A stretch of DNA of 64,000 nt, from NCBI RefSeq assembly GCF_016802725.1, contig NC_052678.1:4628501-4692500 (forward strand), written 5' to 3'. Shown one piece after another: positions 50,804 through 62,882 of this stretch. The first letter of the stretch is position 1. The number at the start of each line of letters is the position of its first letter. The DNA comes from Solenopsis invicta. Lineage: Eukaryota; Arthropoda; Insecta; Hymenoptera; Formicidae. The position numbers and the translations under genes were made by a program. The notes below the pieces were generated by a model. It did no database searches and had not been told where the DNA came from. It saw only the letters and a list, made by a program, of their open reading frames with translations.

Positions 50804-53058
50804 AGTTTTCGGGGACAGCTAGGAATGTCAAAGGCCCGGTTGCGCTAATGTAAATTAATTTTGAACTCGATTTAACCATTTGTTTCTAACTTTAAAAATT
50901 CTAAGAATTAGTGAATCTACGAGAGTAAATTAATCTAAATACTGTGCAAACGTATCAAAGACGCAACGTTGTGTAGCGCGCGATTCTGTCAAATAGTGGC
51001 GCGAATTGATTCACATAGTCGACGTGCCGCAGCGAAACGGGGTTAAGGAGGGGTCGCGTAGGTGAATTAACGCGAGCACCCTCGAAATAACGCGCATTGG
51101 ATATCTAGGACAGAGTGAACGGATAATCGCTTAATCGGACGCATATCTTACGTCATTAGAGGATAGCATTCGCGCCGCGAAAATCCCTCTTTACGCTCAA
51201 GCTGTAGCCTGTAGTTCGCCGTTGTACTAATATTTTTGCTATAAACAGAAAAAAAATGTATAATAGGTACTGGATGAGTCCACTGTACGGGTGCAAATAT
51301 TTTTTTATCGAGAATAAAAATTTGTCGCGGTAATTCGCGACAGTTCTCAGCAGTTACGAGAGAGTACAAATTTTTCATCCGCGAATAATCCTCTCTTAGA
51401 CCCAGGACCGCTCTGCAAGGCGAGGCAAGTTTAAGGTCACAATCTCCCTTATCGAAAGTTTTCTCATTGTACGCGAACCGGAAGTCGCGACAATGGCTAT
51501 TCCGAGACCGAGTACGTCGGCGGATATACGTTTTCCCCGTGCCCTTTCACAACGCAATCCCATTTCGGCGGTGTAAGTGCAGCGAGCCGGCTGCGTAACA
51601 CAATGCGGGGGAGAGAAACAGGGAGGGACAAATAAAATATTAACGATAGCTTTTGCGAGTCGCGTATAGATGAGTAAACGTGAATTCGCGTTATGCAAGC
51701 TCGACGTCATCGAGATTGCGACGCACAATGCTCTTTGTCCACAATAAACAAAAGTTTTTTTAATCAAACTACGCGCCAATTTGAGCGTGTCTGTACATAA
51801 AGAGAATAATTTACAAAAATCAATGAAATGGGAAAAAATCGCGTCGAGCAGCGAGAGGGGTGGGGGAGGAGGGGAGGGGGATAGGGTACGCGCGGCCGCG
51901 CCAGCGAGGCTCCAAAATTTATTTTACGCGGACGTTACGAAATTTAAGAATTGCAATTCTTTTTCCGTAATTTTATCATATAACATTCTATTAATAATTC
52001 AGCCGTTATTGAATAATTATATATCCGATTCGCGTAATCGCATATCGAATAACACGTATTTCGAGGCACATTAATTTCATCGCATTACAATCGCTCGCTA
52101 ATATGAGGGGCAGACTCATTCAATTTCAAGTTTCAATTACACGGAACTTTAATGAATCAAATTAAATCAAAACTTCGCGTTGTGCGTCGGATGATAATAA
52201 TTTGCGCCGGTGAATCATTCTTAATTCATTAATTGTATATTCCCCTTTTTAACGGGAACCTGTGATTTTTCCTGCGTGCACCGAGACAATCGATTACAAT
52301 CCTTCTCGTTTTTAATTTAAGGTAATACGATTATGTTCAATTATTCATCGATACGTATCTTTATTCAATTTCTTCGCAGTTGAGGGAGATAATACGCAAT
52401 TTCGCGAACATTTCTCTTTTTCTCTCTTTCTCGACGCGCCATAATTAAGAGCAGCGTTGATCAGCGCGATACGCGCGTTATTCTGAGTTTCCGCCGTGGA
52501 AAAATGTTCGGCTCAAACAGGAACCTCCGATAACTCACGGTCGGTCTGATTGCAAAAGTTATAACAACGCCGTGTCTTTCGGGCGCTCGTCGGCGACGGA
52601 CGCGGCCGCACGCCGCGTACTATACGCGTACACGGACGTATCGATTGCAGATGTAGAATGCACGCGCCGAATGATTTCCCGCGGGATTTTCTTCGCGAGC
52701 GCGGCGGCACACACGGAACGATCTCTCATGTATATGCCCTCTCAGAAAGGATTTCTAATAACAAAATTAAAAATATTCTTTCCCATACTCTTTAGTCTTG
52801 TTGCAACCTTCTGCGGTATAAAGAGAAAGCAATATTAAGACGAGATTGAGAATTTCTATCGAATAAAATAAGATTAGCTTGTTATTTTGGGACAAGAATA
52901 ATTCAGCTAATATATTCTTACATTTAGAATAAAAATGTGCTCGCACATTTATTATTATAACGCACGATGATTAGTCACTATATAATTTGGAATATTTCTA
53001 GGGGATCGTGTGGACAATCGCTCTTTTGTAAAAAAAGATTCGACTTGATGCATTATAA

Positions 53059-53613
53059 TTAAAAGGACTAGGCATTTAAATCGCTTAAAGATAAAGATTT
53101 TTTTGTGCAATTTGATCAATTGCAAAGAAATAAATTTTAAAAATGATTTTTTATTTTTGTAGTGATACAGAGTTTAAACAGTGAGATATTGTCCGTCAAA
53201 TTTGTAGTTTCCGGCCAAACCTTTAAAAAACGGATCAGAATAAAATTATTAAAATGCCGACCAAAAAATAACAATTTTTGCGAGAAAATAATTTTTTGTT
53301 AAGACATGTGACTTTTGAATTTTTTTAAAAACTCGAATTTTTATAGATTTTTCGGAAATTTGCAAATGACAGATGTTTTATACATTTCAGAATTTTTTCA
53401 AATCGGTCTGTTTGTAATCAGAGTAAAAGCAAGAGAAAAAATTTCAAGAAAAACGCACTTAAACTTTTGACAGATTTCAAAATACGATTACACCTTGTAC
53501 GATACAATGTTAGTGCCTTAGTGTCTATAAATGTAACATAAAAAGAGAAAGATAGTACTCTCGAAAAATACAATAAAAAAAATTGATTTTTTTTTACTGC
53601 CTAGTCTCTTTAA
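53059..53613. mobile_element. TTAA-flanked non-autonomous element with GACTAGGCA terminal repeats
   Basis: TTAA (53059-53062) is followed by AAGGACTAGGCATT. The other end reads ACTGCCTAGTCTCT followed by TTAA (53610-53613). The terminal inverted repeat is about 14 bp with few mismatches. The 555-bp interior is AT-rich with no plausible transposase frame. The TTAA target site again suggests piggyBac-type mobilisation, but the termini differ from the 25083 family. Confidence 0.65.
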
Positions 53614-54314
53614 CACGTCCATGAAAAGCCCAGTAGCCTACCCTAACAAACTCTTGTAAATTTTTACTCTGCAGGACGAAGTATTTTTAATATCTGTGAA
53701 GTAAGCTTTTTTGTAAGTTTTCGTGATATTTTATTAGAATAGAATTTTAAAAAAAATTTTTTTTTTCTTCAAAATAATCTATTATTAAATGAAAAAATTT
53801 TGAGATTGTCTAATAAAATTTCTATTGTCTAATCTAAATCCGTCTGAAAAAATTAATTTTAATTAAACAACATGAAGATTATTTTATTCTAAGATTTAAG
53901 AATTTTTTTCTAATTGACAATAAACTATTCCCTCTCCCTTCAACAATAATTATATGATGTCCTTATATCAATTTCATTTTATGGTACATAAAAAGATAAA
54001 AGCATTGGATCCAGAAATTTTTTCGGTTAGTTTGTGGTCACAAAGCCTTAGAATAGCACCGACAACGAAGAGAAAACCGTCACGTTTCGCACAGAAATGT
54101 TATGGCAGTTTGATTGCGATAACGACCGCAGCTTTTCCTGAACTTTCGCGAATCGATTTTGGAAGCTTGCCATTGAACATTCCGCACCCTCTCTTTCTCT
54201 CTCTTGTCCTAATTTGTATTAGATTATTGTATATATTATTAACTTGTTAGCTCAAAGCACAATTTCGCAAAATAACGAACGGGCAGGCAACAGAAATTTA
54301 ACATTGGGCTTCCG

Positions 54315-54326
54315 GCGCGCGCGCGC

Positions 54327-54374
<48 letters not shown>
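54315..54374. repeat. Compound (CG)n-(GT)n alternating purine-pyrimidine tract
   Basis: About eight CG units followed, after CAC, by about 21 GT units. This makes roughly 60 bp of strictly alternating purine and pyrimidine. Confidence 0.9.
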
Positions 54375-55666
54375 ATTTTTGACGAAGAAATTACTATATT
54401 AATAGTCTCCAAAACTATTCCGAGATCAATTGACCGCAACATTCGACCTTCTGCCGTGGCTAAAATAAAGTCTCTTTTTTTTTCGTTCGATTTTATCCCC
54501 TTTTACACGTTCGATCGCCTTTATTCTGGCATTCAATGGCACGGTTTCCTTATTTTAGACGTCAGCAATTAAAATAACCGTTACAACGGCATCCTCGTTT
54601 CATTCGGCTCTCATTAAAACTTCCGTCGCAACTGATGCGCGGGCGGGCTGATTCGTCCCAGTTTCAATTCGGCGTAGAACTTGAAACGCCGATTTTCTTT
54701 CATCGGCTGCCAAAGCCGGGGGCAAGGGGGAGGAGGGGGACTTATTTTCGAATTTCCCGATTTTCCCCGATTTTGCTTATTTACACATCTCGGTGAGCGA
54801 GCATATTTTGCTACTGTTTATCTGTCGGGGCGTGAAAGCGGATTGCCTTAATCCATTCGTCATAAAGTTGCAGATATCGGGACATCCAATATTATCGATA
54901 TTACTTCCTCAATATCGATATATTTGGCGCGGCACACTTTTATGCATGTACATATATTCTCATTTTAAAATGAGAGAAAGAGAGAGAAAGCCCGAGCAAG
55001 AATCGGCGAGGTGTAGATCAAAAATTGCAATTTCCATCGTCGTGACGCTGATATCTTGTAAATTTTAGTCGCGCAGAGTATTGTTAATGTAAGGGTGTAA
55101 TACAGACGTAACACTATTTCGCGATAGCTGTTGATACGTAATGGATGACGTAATTTCAGTCGCACGATGCACAATATATTGTTAGGTAATGACGGGGGCC
55201 GAGTGTACTTCTCTAATCTCCGAACAGCAGTAGGAGGCAAACGTTAACGGCGGAATAGGGGGAATAATGGTGCAATAACGAACAGAAGTTTGTGTGTATT
55301 CGGCGGCGGCAATCGTGGAATGCGCCGATAATAAACGCTACTCGCCTACGGGGGCTTGAATTTCTCCGAAATTCACAGGGACAATTTGCGCCGGTGTGTG
55401 CAGGAAGCGGAAAATTTGTCAGATTTCGAGTAATTAATTAAATACCGGTTTAATTAATTTTATTGTACAGCATGTTTGTAATGGACGCGCGCGTAAATGC
55501 CAAGGGAAGGCGGAGCCTTCCATTGCGCTCTCTGCCAACCTTTATACGACATCGATCTACCATCGGCGTTACGTTTCATCACGTAAAATAAATTATGAAA
55601 GATGGAATTAACTAAATAACAATTTGAAATTATAACGGAATTATTTGTAATTTAATGAGAATCTAA

Positions 55667-55669
<3 letters not shown>

Positions 55670-55704
<35 letters not shown>
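55670..55704. repeat. (CT)n microsatellite
   Basis: Seventeen uninterrupted CT units, CU-type on the sense strand of heph. Confidence 0.9.
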
Positions 55705-55707
<3 letters not shown>

Positions 55708-56673
55708 GGAAACTACGCGTTGCCTCGATCGCTGCAAACTTTCTACAAATTCGACTATCTCTCGGGAACACCGAAGAACAAAATAAATCACGGAACCGTC
55801 CGACGATTATTCCAGGATTATCCTAGCCCCGTACTTTGCTGTTTCTCGCGATTATCGTCGATCCGTCCGTTTATTGGTGCAATCTCGGGGATAAATGCGG
55901 ATAGGACGCGTCGCGACTTCATATCCGCTCGCGTTCGAACTGTTTTCGGTCGGACGCATGCATCCCCCGAGCCGGAAACGCGACCGGCAAAAATTCGAAC
56001 ATCAAAATTGAAATATTTTCCGTTTTATCGGAAAACGGATAAAAACATGCACGGCCCGACGGACGGACGGTGCGTTGCTGCTTTACGTATTACGCGTTGT
56101 AAATAGCGTGAACCGTTACCGTACCAGGGCGAAACGCGCGGGCAGTTGCAGTTGCAGCTGCAGCTGCAGCCGCGATATGGCGCGAGAGCGAAGGGGCAGA
56201 AAGAAGTGGGAAATGCGCGCGTGAGAGCCGTGCGAGCGCTATTGCGGCGGGCGGTCTTGCGGCACGTAATGGACGCCACGGATGTATGAACGTAATGGAT
56301 GGAACCGTAATCCATATATTCTAAACATTACCATCGTTATCACCTTTCCGCCTTCGCGTACGCCTCGGCCGCCGTCCGCTGTATCCGTCCGCGTGCGCGC
56401 GCGAACGATCCATCTACTTTTAATTTACTCGGCTTACAATCTCCGAGCTTAACATCCGCCATAATGGACTCCGTGATAATCGAATTCTCTATTTGATGTA
56501 ATGCGAGCCGACGAATGTGCGAGATATTCGATTTCCGGCGGCGGCATCCGTGCGGAGTCAGCGTCTACACGCGCGTTCCGTTCTGTGTAGAAATATAATA
56601 TTTCCCTGCGGGCTTGCTCAAAAGAGTGTTTGTTATGATACGCGGTGCATTATCAACGGTGCTTACGCGGTAA

Positions 56674-56679
56674 AGAGAG

Positions 56680-56719
<40 letters not shown>
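56674..56719. repeat. (GA)n microsatellite
   Basis: A long AG run with one AAA interruption. Confidence 0.9.
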
Positions 56720-56722
<3 letters not shown>

Positions 56723-58938
56723 TTGTTGTTGCGTAAAAATACACAAGTCGATATGCAACTGCTATCCCGAAAATTCCGAATCCGCGAGCGCAAATGATTC
56801 TCATTGCTCGCAAGCGGAACGTAAATGTAACGATAATGAGGATATCTACTCGCGGAGATACGCTGATTTTTATCGTTATCGGTACCTCTTTAATGGGCAG
56901 GGTGTAATGATTATACTCAACGTTTATTTTCGGGAAAATTTCATTACTCCACCGTTATACACGGGACGGCCTCGTACGTTTCAAACGATTTTTAAAGGTC
57001 TCTTTTGGAAATTTTGCTCGTTCTTTATCGGAAAAAGTTAATTGTTACAACGTTACGAGCGGGAGATGGAAAATATTAAGGGGCGCGCCAATTACGCAAT
57101 ATCCAAAAACAATTGTCTACTTGTGAGTTTTAATTTGATAAAGAGAATTCATTGGATGAGAAAAGGACAATTGGAGGAAATTATCAAGGCACGTGGCGTA
57201 CAGTACCGTTTATTAATATTGAGCTTTATTAACTATTACAGTATTTAATTGTTAGAATTGAAAAGTTGCGGATAGCAATACTTTCCCATAAAATCATCCA
57301 AAAAGGAAGTATTACAAAATATATTCAAGAATTAACGTTGAAATTTAATGTGACTCTGCATTGAATTTTTCTTTACACAATTTCTCTATGAGAATATTGC
57401 AGCAATTCAATTTGATTAAAGGATTCCATTTCTTTTTTGGGGGGAATTTTTATTCACTCTACGACTAATGCACACCATGGGTGGGCCTTGCGCACTTGAG
57501 GAGTCATTTTGTCGACTGCTAAAAAAGATATTAGTTTATAGCCCCGTTTCAGTTCAAGTCCTGCCGCGCGCCGTCCGCGCAGTTGGCATCCGAGAAATCT
57601 TTGTCCCAATTGGTGTACGCGCGCATCACGATGAATATGCCGCACAGTTGCGTACATTTTTTTTTCTCTGGAGCTGACTAATTACGGAACGTTGTGTAAA
57701 GGCCGCTGGCGCATATTTCACATTCTTTCGAACCGCTTTCACGTTGTGTGTGCCCCCTTTAGCGTTAAAATTCCATTCATTATTACAGCAATTTTTTTTC
57801 ATTTTCTCGCGAAAAGATGCGCGCGTGCGCGCGGTAACGCGAAAAATCGAGAATTAATTCATCAAAGAATACACTGTTTTCACTTCGCGCTTTTGCGATC
57901 TCGACATTCACGCACTCATTAGCGAGTTTTAAACATCAATTTGCGTTTTCGCAAATTTACGTCTCTGGTATATACGCCGCACCGATCAAAAACTCAATTT
58001 ATCAAGTATTATTTATTATGTCTAAAAAAAGTCAATTATACCAATAAAAACTTTGTACTGTCTAATAGAAAAAAAAATTAGAAATGCAAAATATTTATTT
58101 TCTTATATATTTAGAAAAAAGTTTTAAAAATTCTTTCATTTTTGCCGTATATCAAAAGTGGTGGGATTTACAACAATCAAATTAGACAAAGATTACAAGA
58201 CTCAAACACTTGTATTTTTGTGTAGTTCATCTTTTACGCATATCTCTCTACACTTACGTGCCTTGAAATAATTAATAAACTTTTTACACTTCCTGTAGAG
58301 AGAATTATTTTACGTAAATTGTAATACATTGTTGCGCCACTCGTCACATTAACAAATTGATTTAACTCAATGGTTTTGTTAACATTAAAAATAAAAAGTT
58401 AAAATTACAATACATTACTGATATAACAGAATGATTGCTAGCAAGTTATCTCCAATCCTTTTATTTTTTTTACTTTTGCGGCGTGAATACCGGAGTTACC
58501 CTGTTTTATTTAATAATCGCTATACATATATACGCGAGAAATTATATTATTTGCCATGTGAAATAATGACAATCTTGTTTGTATATAATTTAATATCTTT
58601 AAAGAATTTAATCAATTTTAACAAAATTATATTATTTATTTTTGAATTCTTAAATTTCAGCAAGATATATTATTTTTATTTTTATTTTAATATATTATCT
58701 AAAAAGCACAATATGATTGTTGTGATAATAATAGTGTTAAAAGATTTTAATTCTCAAAGATCCTCTCATGAAAACTATGATTAAATAATGAGAATACATT
58801 TCTTTTGATAAAACTTTATACTATGCATACAGAATTCTTCATGTAAGCAAGTTTATGTTTATTTAACGTTATATAAATCTCATTTCAATACTTAACATTT
58901 CGAAAATAACACGCGGAAAATGCTTTTCTCTGTATACG

Positions 58939-58960
58939 AGAGAGAGAGAGAGAGAGAGAC
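58939..58960. repeat. (GA)n microsatellite
   Basis: A GA run of about eleven units. Confidence 0.85.
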
Positions 58961-60038
58961 GAGGCGAAAGGGGAGGAAAATTGTGACGTGCAACCGAACA
59001 ACGTATCACCACGTCGGTTTTGCAACAACAAACGCCCTCGCGTGTTTCTACAAAGAAATTTCGAATGCAAGAGTTTTACAAAGAGTTGTAAAGATCACAA
59101 ATTTGTTTATGTTCTATACGTGGCGTGCCACGGTCAAAGGAAGTATGATCTCAAAGCGCGTTGAACGAAAGAGCGTGCGGCTTGTAAGAAATGCGTCCTC
59201 ATACGGTTTTATATTCCGGCGCGATATTGCGATCGTTTGTATATATATATTTTTTTATTCTCCTCCTCCTCCCCTCGTTCCCCTCCTCTTCTTCCGGCGA
59301 TGCCCGGCGCGCGTTTCTCTATTTTCAATTTCACGGATTTATCGTCGCGTTAGCGGCGAAATATAAACTTCTCATTCGGTACGCCGCGTCGCGTCGCGCC
59401 GCCCGGCGTCCGCGGGTCGCGTGCAATATTGAATATTCGGGAGCACGGAAAACGCGGCTCGCATTAGCGCGTTTCCCCTCGCCCGTGTCCCGTTCGCGAA
59501 ATTTTTCATTTCTCTCCGTGGTCACGCTTCCACATGGCTTTTCTTTTTTTCCTTTATGCATTTACTCGCACGGACGCGTCCTTTCGACGACGATGGCGTT
59601 CGACGAGGCGTCCGGGGAAATAGCTCCACGCGAATACGCTTAAATCAATGCCATTGTCAAATCAGTCCAATGAACCGCTAATTGGCGCGAGACCGAGACA
59701 ATGATGAAACCCGTATTGACATTTAACAAGGAGTGATTCACGATCGATCGGCTGAAAAGCCGACGGATTAAAAAATGATTAATCCGGAGCCGCCGCGTGG
59801 CCGCCGCGCCTCGCCGCGCCGCGCCACGCGGAGCGAACCATACACAGTTGACCGTTGCGAACGCCTCGACGGTTATACCGGGCCAAATATTTGCATTCGC
59901 GGCATTAATGTGATCATCGGCATTGTCGACCAAATATATGACAATGACGGCCGGCGGTTTGACGTGAGCCATGCGCGATTATTAGCCCGCGGCTACCGTA
60001 TACGCCTGTAAATATTGCGTGATCTGCTCCCCGTCGAC

Positions 60039-60039
<1 letters not shown>

Positions 60040-60072
<33 letters not shown>
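60040..60072. repeat. (CCG)n repeat
   Basis: Eleven CGC/CCG units, about 690 bp upstream of exon C. The complementary strand is (CGG)n. Confidence 0.9.
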
Positions 60073-60075
<3 letters not shown>

Positions 60076-60757
60076 GCCGTCGTTGCCGTTGCCATACGCT
60101 AAAGAGGCTTTTGCAAATTCATGCGAGCGTTAACTCTACGGGCCTTTGAATGTCGCCTGGTATTTATGCGGAACGCCATTCCGCGGCCGCGCCTGTTGTG
60201 CCGCAAATCAATTTTTTAGAACCGCCTCCCCTTGCCGTCCGGTTATCGTAATTACGAGCTGTTTTACCGGGGATTTCGATAGCTGCTTTTACCGCGGATA
60301 ATTGCCGCGTTATAAGTCTGATAATCCATGCGCGCCCGTTTTGCAGCCCGTTGCCCCGAAATAAATCGCTTTGTCGTAATATCCACACCAATTATTTTGT
60401 AATTTTGTGTCGCTGCCGAAATACCGTCGGTTTGCCGAATTCGTAATTTTCGTCGGACACGTGCTGCCCGAGCTCGTGTGTGGCGATACGATTATGACAA
60501 TTGTAGTCTCGGACGTTAATTGCGAGGTAATTTTTCACAAAGCGCTCACAGACCTGTCGCCTTGAATTTCATTGTTGTCATCGTAACGTAATTACGATTA
60601 TCGGCGTATACAAATTCATTTTCTTTTTAATTATATTTTCTGCGCGGCTTGATTCATCTGAGAGATGAAAGTCGCCAAGATAAAACATTTCTTACGGATT
60701 TGCAAGAGTCGAGCGAATTTTGTTTTTTTCAACCAAGCTTTGCTTTGTGTGTTACAG

Positions 60758-60809
60758 ATTTTCACGCGCTTCGGCAAGGTCCTGAAGATCGTTACCTTCA
60801 CAAAAAATA
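60758..60809 (+). CDS. heph: Exon C of polypyrimidine tract-binding protein (hephaestus/PTBP): strand 2 of RRM2
   Basis: Short internal exon of 52 nt, entering in phase 0 and leaving after one base of the next codon. The acceptor is a T-rich stretch ending GTTACAG (AG at 60756-60757). The donor is A|GTAAGT at 60809/60810, a perfect consensus at +1 to +6. The translation IFTRFGKVLKIVTFTKN plus one base matches the RRM2 block of PTBP (IF..(F/Y)GKVLKI(V/I)TFTKN), covering the end of helix 1, strand 2 and the start of the loop before RNP1. The next exon should begin by completing an N codon and then read a FQAL(I/L)Q-like RNP1 core. I did not find it before 64000, so it lies beyond the window. 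The exon is too short to stand out as an open reading frame; it was found from the protein family and the splice signals. Confidence 0.95.
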
Positions 60810-61651
60810 GTAAGTACTGCGTTTAATATGCATGTCGTCATTGTGTTACCCAGAATCGATATGCAAAGGGATGGATGGAGAGAACGGTGCCACGACACTC
60901 TCGCGAGCTGTACAGATTCCGCATTCATTGGCAGATAGGCTACACGGTACTTTAGTGTTTCAGCGTGCTTCAAGTGCGCTCTTCTCCGGACCTACAGCCG
61001 CCGTTGCGCGCACTTGGCGCCGTTAAAATTGCTTTCGAAATTGCGCTGAGTGCCCCAAAGGGTGTCTCCCTAACATCCATCCCGAAACGAGATCGTTACG
61101 AGGCAAACACACGATATGCGGAAACTCAATGGCAGCAGTGTTCGTTATATATATATTGACCTTTATATTAAGTAGATAGTAAATACTCTACTAGTACTAT
61201 ATTATGTACTAATACGTTGAATGCAATTTAAGTTCAAGTTAAACGCTAGCATGTTAAATTAAATTTACGTTAATTATAACCTTACGAGATAAAAAAAGCG
61301 TAAAAATAATAAACCTTAATTTTCGAAAATGAGGTATAAATCGATGAGCTCTGTTGCCAATCTAAGTATGAAATTTTTAAGAAAATTATGTCTAGGCTGC
61401 TGTGGCATTCCACATACCCTTGAGTAGTGCAGATTATAATTTTACAGCGTTGGTCTATCCTCCGTTCATGCAAAATTTTTCAAAAACGGCCTAACGGTTT
61501 AACATTGTTTCTATCAATAAATATCTGTGGACCTTAGCTTTATCGAAATAAAATGAATCAAATGTGAATCAGATATAGTATAAAAGGATTAAAGGCTAAG
61601 GCCAGTAAAGTTTATTTAATTACAATAATTTTCCGCTAAAATGTTTTAAAA

Positions 61652-61920
61652 AATAGTTGTGTTCACTACAGTTGATTGCATTTACTACGTAGAAATATTT
61701 ATTATATTTTTATCATCAATATGTTAATATTTTATTACATTAATATTTGAAATTATCATAATTCATAGTAAAAGTTTTTCATATTTAGTAGAACTATAAA
61801 CAACATAGGGTTGTTATTACTAACATTAAAGCAGGAATAACTATAAAACTGGAACGGTTCCATAATTAGTTTATCGTACAATTTATTAGTCACCAATAGA
61901 AGCTTTTCTCTAGGTATCAA
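61652..61920 (+). repeat. Dispersed AT-rich repeat, copy 2
   Basis: Shares TAGTTGTGTTCACTACAGTT-like sequence, the block AGAACTATAAACAACA, and AATAACTATAAAACTGGAAC with the 21965 copy, in the same order and orientation. It includes a small palindrome (GGAACGGTTCC, where copy 1 has ATGGAGCTCCAT). Confidence 0.5.
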
Positions 61921-61947
61921 AATATGTGATTAATTTGAAATCAAATC

Positions 61948-62050
61948 ATCGATGATTCGAAATTCTCGAATTATTCGAATTCGAACCTTTCAGATTCAAA
62001 AACGAATCAAATCGAGTTCACAATGAATTCGATTCGATTCAAACCGTTCG
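61948..62050. repeat. Cluster of TTCGAA/GATTCGA-like motifs
   Basis: ATTCGAA, GATTCGA, AATCAAAT and their complements recur irregularly over about 100 bp, giving a degenerate low-complexity patch with a period near 10-12 bp. Confidence 0.55.
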
Positions 62051-62476
62051 CACACCAAAAATATATATAATAATATTGTAAACTATTTAAAACGCAGCGG
62101 AACAAAAGCGGAAACATTTTGGAAAGTACATTTGAAATCTCAATGCAAGTCGATGTCCTAAACTTTTCTCTGTCTCTCTCTCTCTCTCGATTGAAATCAT
62201 TAGCAGAGAGTCAGATAACGCGCACAATCTCTCGGTGCACTCATTATACAAAAGGTACGAGGAGAGCCCTCGGTACGTAGCCGGCGAGCATGTTTACTAA
62301 TTCATGTTTGCAGTAGATGAGTGCGCGAGCATCATTATTCCGCTTGCGCGTGTGCGTCTCGCTGCGCGATTGCGCTTGCATCGGTGTTTGCGTCGCGACA
62401 AGCGATGCGCGATGCCGAGTCGCTTTCTCGCGTGGTCGCACACACGCACGCGCTGCTCGTCAACCGGGTCCTTGCA

Positions 62477-62510
62477 GACTTCAACACCCGCAGGACTTCA
62501 ACACCCGCAG
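62477..62510. repeat. Perfect 17-bp tandem duplication
   Basis: GACTTCAACACCCGCAG occurs twice back to back with no mismatch. Confidence 0.9.
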
Positions 62511-62615
62511 GGATCACCGACAAAGTTCTCGTCTGCGAAAGACCACGAAGCCTGTGTTGCCTGTATTTTCTAAATTCTTTAGAGTGGAATCTAACTCTGA
62601 AAGAACAAAAGTCTT

Positions 62616-62882
62616 ATTCGCGAGTTTCTTATTCAGAATATATCTCTAAATCCTTTGGAGTAAAATTTCACTTTTTCGGAGTGGAGGTTACTCTGAAAGA
62701 GAGAAAATCCAGCCATCTGGTTTCACTTCAAAGAATTTAGATTTATATCTAAATGAAAAAAACTCGCGCAGTTGACTGAATTTTTTTTTTTTTTTTTTTT
62801 AAGAGTGAGACTACACTCCAAAAAAAAGTGAAATTTCGCTCCAAAGAATTCAGAGAGAGAATCTAAATAAGAAATTCGCGAA
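62616..62882. mobile_element. Fold-back MITE with ~78-bp arms
   Basis: The left arm (62616-62694) runs TTCGCGAGTTTCTTATTCAG, then CTCTAAATCCTTTGGAGTAA and AATTTCACTTTTTCGGAGTG. The right arm (about 62802-62882) is its imperfect reverse complement, ending TAAGAAATTCGCGAA. The loop contains a smaller palindrome (TAGATTTATATCTAAA) and a T20 run (62781-62800). It is related to 28217-28361 by arm sequence. Confidence 0.7.

Larger units (their letters stand above)
42680..60757 (+). other. heph: Intron of heph between exons B and C (about 18 kb)
   Basis: Bounded by CAG|GTGAGT and GTTACAG|ATT. No coding sequence was recognised on either strand. Contents are a TA-flanked fold-back MITE (45479-45676), a G12 run (46417-46428), a GGC repeat (49593-49625), a two-copy tandem duplication (50471-50803), a TTAA-flanked MITE (53059-53613), CG/GT and CT/GA microsatellites (54315-54374, 55670-55704, 56674-56719, 58939-58960), a TTGCAG/CTGCAG-like repeat (56131-56171) and a CCG repeat (60040-60072). 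The remainder is mixed intronic sequence without recognisable features. Confidence 0.8.
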
